Shown here: positions 58,669-64,000 of the stretch, piece after piece
Layout of the letters: each line of letters opens with the position of its first letter
Position numbering within the stretch: the stretch's first letter is position 1
Source: Phaseolus vulgaris
Taxonomy: Eukaryota; Streptophyta; Magnoliopsida; Fabales; Fabaceae
Length of the DNA stretch: 64,000 nucleotides
Reading direction: 5' to 3'
Assembly (NCBI RefSeq): GCF_000499845.2
Contig: NC_023756.2
Location: forward strand, 34,122,763 to 34,186,762
The notes under the pieces: generated by a model
The model's database searches: none
What the model saw: only the letters and a program-made list of their open reading frames with translations
Told to the model about the DNA's origin: nothing
Program-made: the position numbers and the translations under genes

Positions 58669-59207
58669 ATCTCCCCCTATTTGATGAAGACAAATCCCTG
58701 GTGCTTGTGTCAGATCTGATTGAATCTAAAGCAGTACCTGCAAAACTAGCATATATACAGTCTAATGCTTCTTACAGCAGCAGGTTAGATTTTCACACAT
58801 TGAAAGCATAAATCCTGATAAACAATCGGTTGTTTACTCAAAGCAATCGGTTGTTTACTCGAAACAATCGGTTGTTTCTATCAGCAGCAGCAGAAAATAG
58901 TTTTATATCAGAGATTTTAATCATAATTAAACAGTTTCAGATATGGATACACAAGACCAATTAATTCTCCCCTATTTGTCTTCACAAATAGACTTTAACA
59001 TGTATCAAAACAGATTTAGGAGAGATTATTAAGATCAAGGATACCTAACTCATTTCTTAGGAAGAAAAACCTCTCTTTTGGTAGTGGTTTCGTGAAGATG
59101 TCAGCTAACTGCAGTTTGGTCTCCACAAACTTCACTTCACAGTTCCCATTGTTTACATGATCCCTGATGAAATGATGCCTTATCTCAATATGTTTGGTCC
59201 TTGAGTG
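58669..59207 (-). pseudogene. Copia C RNase H C-terminus and 3' UTR
   Basis: After a TAG at about 59205 the reading continues leftward as HSRTKHIEIRHHFIRDHV, VETKLQLADIFTKPLP, ERFFFLRNELGI to about 59035. Three more AACAATCGGTTGTT motifs sit at 58821-58877. No envelope-like ORF, which some SIRE elements have, is present in this short interval. Confidence 0.75.
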
Positions 59208-60290
59208 CTAAATTTGAATTTTGGTAAGATTGATGGAACTTGTGTTATCACACATCAAAGGGACTTTGTTGATTTGCAATCCAAAGTCTGCAAGTTGTTG
59301 TTTGAGCCACAGAATCTGTGCACAACAGCTTCCAGCAACTATATACTCAGCCTCAGCAGTAGAGAGAGCAACACATGCTTGCTTCTTGCTATGCCATGAG
59401 ATTAGGCTTGAGCCAAGAAGGTGGCAAGTGCCACTTGTGCTCTTTCTATCTAGCTTGCAACCTGCAAAGTCAAAATCTGAATAACCAATTAAATGAATTG
59501 GAGAGTGAGAATGATACCATAACCCAACATATGATGTTCCTTTGAGATATTTCAGAATTCTTTTTGCAGCTTTGAAGTGTGACTCTTTAGGATTTGCTTG
59601 ATATCTAGCACAAAGGCACACGACAAACATGATGTCCGACCTACTAGCTGTTTGATCTACACTCTTTCTAGCAGCATCAGCATCCATGTAGCAGCTTGAT
59701 GGCATTGGAGTGCTTGCTTCTTTGCAACCCTACATTTCAAATTTCTTGAGAATCTCCTTGCAATACTTTACATAGAAAGATCTCATCCTTTGTTTGCTTA
59801 ACCTGCAATCCAAGAAAGAAAGACAGTTCTCTCATCATAGACATTTCAGACTCACCTTTCAATGCAGCCACAAATTCTTCACACAAACTATCTTGTGTAG
59901 CACCAAAGATGATATCATCAACATAGATTTGCACAAGAATTATTTCTGAATTTGACTTCTTGATGAAGAGAGTCTTGTCTACCATTCCCCTTTCATAACC
60001 ATGAGAGAGTAGAAAGTTGCTAAGCCTCCCATACCACTGCTTTGGAGCTTGCTTCTGTCCATACAAAGCTTTCTTCAACTTGAAGACATGGTTGGGATGC
60101 TTATGATCTTCAAAGCCCGGTGGTTGATCTACATACACTTCCTCATTGATGTAGCCATTCAAGAAGGCACTCTTGACATCCATTTGGAAGAGTTTGAAAC
60201 CACTCATACAAGGAAAATCCAGCAGCAGCCTCACAGCCTCCAACCTTGCAACAGGGGCAAAGGTTTCACCATAATCTATGCCCTCCTCTT
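59208..60290 (-). pseudogene. Copia C reverse transcriptase and RNase H
   Basis: Reverse transcriptase, minus strand: PVARLEAVRLLLDF (from about 60270), FQMDVKSAFLNGYINEEVYV, KALYGQKQAPKQWYGRL and the catalytic YVDDIIFG at about 59935. A frameshift near 59740 and a stop lead to RNase H at 59705-59208 (IGYSDFDFAGCKLDRKSTSG, LSTAEAEYIVAGSCC, CDNTSSINLTK). The N-terminal fingers of RT are in the preceding frame (GLKWVLRNKLDEDG, ending at a TAA where GYN-Q-EEG is expected, 60289). The domain order INT-RT-RH is that of Ty1/copia. Confidence 0.92.
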
Positions 60291-61990
60291 AATTGTAGCC
60301 TTTGGCAACTAGCCTTGCTTTGTTCCTTGTGATCACACCATCTTCATCCAACTTGTTCCTTAACACCCACTTCAAACCTATAATGTTCATCTCATCTGTT
60401 CTAGGGACAAGAAACCATACCTCATTCCTTGCAAACTGATTCAACTCTTCATGCATAGCTTCAACCCACTTCTCATCCTTGAAAGCTTCATCGATTGACT
60501 TTGGTTCACTTTGTGAGACGAAAGTTGTGTGCCTGCAGAAGTTTGAGATGGAGCTTCGTGTGGAGACACTTTCCTTTATCTGCCCTATGATGTTTTCCAC
60601 TAACAGATCTCTAGGAATCCTCCACTCTTTGGACAACTCACTTTGTTGCAGAATTTCAATCGGTTGTTTTTGCGAATCAACCGGTTGTTTTTCTGCAAAA
60701 ATTTCCAACTTCTCCAAACTGATGTTCTGTTCATCCTCTTCAGCTCTGGTCTTCGGGATTTGGTTGTTTCTGCAATCTACCTCATCAAAGACAACGTGAA
60801 CTGATTCTTCTACAGTCATCAACCTCTTATTGTAGATTCTATATGCATGACTTGTGAGAGAATACCCTATAAAGATGCCAAGATCCGTTTTCTCATCAAA
60901 CTTCCCCAAGTTTTCCTTTCCATTGTTGAGAACGAAACAACTGCAGCCAAAAACTCTGAGATGGTTGATGTTAGGCTTCCTTCCATTGAAGAGTTCATAT
61001 GGAGTCTTCTTCAAAATAGGCCTAATAAGCACTCTATTCATCACATAACAAGAGGTGTTCACTGCATCCGCCCAAAAGTACTTAGGAAGAGATGATTCAC
61101 TAAGCATTGTCCTTGCTAGCTCTTCAAGAGACCTATTCTTCCTCTCTACCACACCATTCTGTTGTGGAGTTCTTGGAGCAGAGAAGTTGTGCAGAATCCC
61201 CATCTTCTCACAGAACTTGCTGAACTTATCATTTTGGAATTCTCCTCCATGATCACTTCTAATAGAGCCTATGTTGTTTTTCTTTGTATTTTGCAACCTT
61301 CTTGCTAGCTTCTTGAATGCAGAGAAGGCATCACTCTTTGATTCCAAGAAAAGAGTCCAAGTGAACCTAGAAAAGTCATCAACAATAACAAGAGCATAAT
61401 AATTTCCACCAAGACTCATAGCTCTTGAGGGTCCAAAGAGATCCATGTGAAGAAGTTCAAGGGGTTTTAAAGAAGAAACAACATTTTTTATTTTAAAGAA
61501 CTTTTCACTTGTTTCCCTTTTGGGCACGCCTCACAAATGTGATCCCTCTCAAACTTGAGCTTTGGTAGCCCAATCACAAGATCCCTTGAAATTAACTTGT
61601 TCAAGTGATTCATGTGAATATGAGCAATTCTTCTATGCTAAAGCCAAGATTCATCTTGCTTGGATAGAAGACATCCAATTGAACATGGTGAAGAGATATA
61701 TAGAAGATACACATTATTGACTCTCTTACCTACCAACATTACCTCTTTGGTGTTAGGTAGACAGATTTCACATGTGTTTGACTTGAACATCACTTGATAT
61801 CCCTTGTCACATAGTTGGCTAATGCTCAGCAGATTGTGCTTTAGACCTTCTACATAGAGCATATCATGGATGACCAAGATGTCTTTGTCTCCTATGGATC
61901 CTCTCCCAAGAATCCTTCCTTTGTTGTTGTTCCATAGGTGACATGCCCTTCTTGCTTAAAGGACATGCTTAGGAACTTTGATTTGTCCCC
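60289..61990 (-). pseudogene. Copia C protease end and integrase
   Basis: 61877-61638 carries the end of protease and the pre-integrase region (YVEGLKHNLLSISQLCDKGY) up to a TAG in place of tryptophan in ESWL-x-HRRIAH. The integrase N-terminus HHCC follows (HRRIAHIHMNHLNKL, ICEACPKGK), then 61527-60289: LLHMDLFGPSRAMSLGGNYY, IRSDHGGEFQND, TPQQNGVVERKNRSLEELAR (D, D, E all present). After integrase comes a linker with two KQP(I/V) phrases, encoded by the AACAATCGGTTGTT motif (60655-60690). Expected role: insertion of the element cDNA. Confidence 0.92.
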
Positions 61991-63173
61991 TGTCATGTGC
62001 TTGGAGCATCCACTGTCCAAGTACCATTGTTGCTTGTTCTCCTCCAAGATTTCCTACAAAGAAGATTTTAAGTACAAAGATTTGGTCCCTTTATGAATGT
62101 GGGTCCATTTGGTTTACATTCATCAATTGAATCTTTATTGCACTTAGGAATCCACTTCATAAAGCCCCTAGGAACAACATATTTTCTGATTTTACAGAAC
62201 CTCACAGAATGGCCTCTTTTCATGCAATATAAGCATGTAACAATCGGTTGTTTTGATGGTCAAATCGGTTGTTTTTCTAGCATTTTCGAAAATGATTTTG
62301 AAAATCTATCTTGTTTTGTTTTGTGGGTTAAAACCCAATCCAGCTTTTCCAAAAACACAGTTTTGAGATGCCAAGACATTCTCAAAGTTGGATTGACCTT
62401 TAGAAAGCTTATCCACAGTTTTAACAAGATAGTGGACCTTCTTTTCAAGATTTTCGCAATTTTCACAAACAAGAGTATCACACTTGCAAGAGGAGTTTTT
62501 GTAAACAATTTCAAGGTTTTCAAAATCTGTTTTTGAATTTTCTAATTCCTCTTCCAGTGATTTTACTCTGTTTTCAAGCCAGCTATTCATTCCCTTTAAC
62601 CGATTGTTCAAGAGGGCCAATCAATTGGCTTCTTCATGCGTTTCTTGAAACGCTTGAAGCAATTGACTATAATTTTCAAAGTTTGAGGAGTTAGATGAAC
62701 TTACACTACTTGAGTCATCCTCCTTTCTGGCAATGAAGCAGAGGTTGAGGCTTTTCTTGTTTTGCCTTCTTTTCCTTCTTGCTTGACTCTTTGACCTTGC
62801 CTCCTTTGGTTCATTGTTTCCATGAGCAGCCTTGAGTGTGTCCCACATCTCTTTGGCAATCTTGCATTTTGATACCCTGAAAAACTCATTAGTATCTAGT
62901 GCAGAAGCTATTATTTTTTGAGCAGTACAATCAAGCTTGGCCATTTTACATTCATCATTGGTCCATTGAGACCAAGGTTTTGCAATGAAAGAACCATTCT
63001 TTTTTAATTTTTGGAATGTAAGGACCATTCTCAATTGAATCCCAAATTCCTTGATCAATAGATTCCACAAAGATTTTCATTCTAGCTTCCCAGTACTTGT
63101 AATTCAATCCACAGAATAAAGGTGGTTTGTAGATTGAAGCACCTTCCTCAAAAGATTGTTTTCCAACCATAGA
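61991..63173 (-). pseudogene. Copia C gag and protease start
   Basis: MVGKQSFEEGASIYKPPLF starts at 63170. A frameshift near 63005 (poly-A/T run) passes to GSFIAKPWSQWTNDECKMAK...CKIAKEMWDTLKAAHG. After a TGA at about 62620 comes a coiled-coil segment (LENRVKSLEEELENSKTDFE). The zinc knuckle CLYCMKRGHSVRFC (CX2CX4HX4C) lies at about 62235-62194, then WIPKCNKDS. The protease start WYLDSGCSKHMTGD lies near 62030-61990 and is followed by another frameshift. The coiled-coil gag and this knuckle are typical of the SIRE/Maximus lineage. Confidence 0.88.
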
Positions 63174-63230
63174 AAAAAGATTTTTGGATCAACTTGAATA
63201 AATTTCAAGAACCAAGCTTTTGATGCCAAT

Positions 63231-64000
63231 TGTTAGAATGTATGGCTTTAAACTAGAGGGGGGTGAATGGTTTAAAGAGGGATTTTGACTTTTAAGCCTT
63301 GAATGAAATTACTTCGAGAATATCTTGATTAAGAAATTAGTTTTTCAAAACACAAAGCTAAAAGCACAACACCAGCAAAACAACCGGTTGTTTTGCAGAA
63401 ACAATCGGTTGTTTATACCAGTTTACAAATATAAAAACTGAATTTAAAGAGTTAAGGGATAGAGAAAATGCACACAAAGATTTATACTGGTTCACTCTAA
63501 ACCCAGAGCTACATCCAGTCTTCTCAGAAACCACTGAGGAATACCACTGAGCAATCAAACCTAGATCACTTACACCACAACCAAGAAAGTGACCTTGATC
63601 CCCTCAAGACACACACTTCTCTTGGCCAACACACCAACACTAAGAATGCTGATCTTGATCCCCTCAAGAACACACAACACTTCTCAGCAAACACACAAAG
63701 TTCTTTCAACAGATACAAGGATTACACTTGTTACAGAAACAAATATGAAATCAATACAAGCAGAAAATCCTAGCTCAGACTCTTTGATCAATCTCAATCT
63801 CTAAGCAATGTCAACTCTTTCAAAAACTCAAAATCAGTAAGTAAGTAAAAACTCAAATCTGTTTTTTTGTATATATTCAACGATGTTGTTTGTTATCAAA
63901 TCTTAACAAACTATTCATTGCATTTAAAGATTGGTCAAAGCATTAAAAACTGGAGCATAAACAGTTGGAAAATCATTTAATGCTCAGTCAAAGCACAAAA
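63231..64000 (-). mobile_element. Copia C 5' LTR (cut by window end)
   Basis: 770 bp visible, TGTTAGAATGTATGG..., near-identical to 57563 onward. It starts right after tgatgccaat (63221-63230), which on the minus strand reads attggcatca, a variant of the tRNA-Met primer site. Against the 3' LTR it has one extra AAACAACCGGTTGTTT motif at about 63378-63394. Confidence 0.92.

Overview
The window looks like nuclear DNA of a flowering plant. It is AT-rich, has introns, one intronless PLS-DYW pentatricopeptide gene, and very dense nested LTR retrotransposons of plant lineages (Ty3/gypsy Tat with a second archaeal-type RNase H, an Athila-type tRNA-Asp primer site, Ty1/copia SIRE and Tork). The TE families suggest a legume, perhaps Phaseolus or Vigna; that is an inference, not a proof. 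No database search was possible.

Layout. 1-8011: 3' part of a Tat gypsy element (Tat-1, + strand) with the end of pol, a 45-bp tandem repeat, a spliced antisense gene and the 3' LTR. 8012-9744 and 17017 to about 18100: one minus-strand Ty1/copia element (copia A), cut by Tat-1 in its integrase and by a second Tat element (Tat-2, 9745-17016) in its gag. Tat-2 lacks reverse transcriptase and integrase, keeps gag-protease in one frame, and itself holds a solo SIRE-like LTR (15036-15730). 18660-22400: a degenerate 26-bp GC-rich minisatellite split by a 1.7-kb solo LTR. 23139-23456: a miniature TRIM-like element.

24524-26545 is the clearest host gene, a complete 673-aa DYW-class PPR protein, probably an organellar RNA editing factor. 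It lies between two diverged copies of a segment that carries a fragment of a TIR-NBS-type P-loop domain (about 23534-23716 and 32941-33078). 27389-30316 is a deleted Tork-like copia element. 34046-34429 (minus) is a small predicted membrane protein with a TATA box.

From about 35.2 kb to 57.56 kb lies a zone of DNA-transposon material. It has short hairpin modules built on ATTACATCGGTT...AACCGATGTAAT, a satellite of about 181 bp, a plant-mobile-domain/DUF1985-like ORF, an intron-bearing fragment resembling the HROB recombination gene, a decayed FAR1/MULE transposase, a Ptta/En-Spm ORF with an Ulp1 protease end, and a B3-like fragment. Two LTR insertions with perfect target duplications interrupt it: a solo LTR (36015-36992) and a non-coding LARD (37979-43004). 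57563 to the window end is a minus-strand SIRE-like copia element whose right LTR runs off the window.

The PPR gene and the small membrane-protein gene are the only likely functional host genes. Nearly all transposon ORFs carry stops or frameshifts. The points most worth following are the hairpin-module zone with its captured gene pieces, the in-frame gag-protease deletion derivative Tat-2, and the occupied/empty paralogous site for the TRIM-like element.
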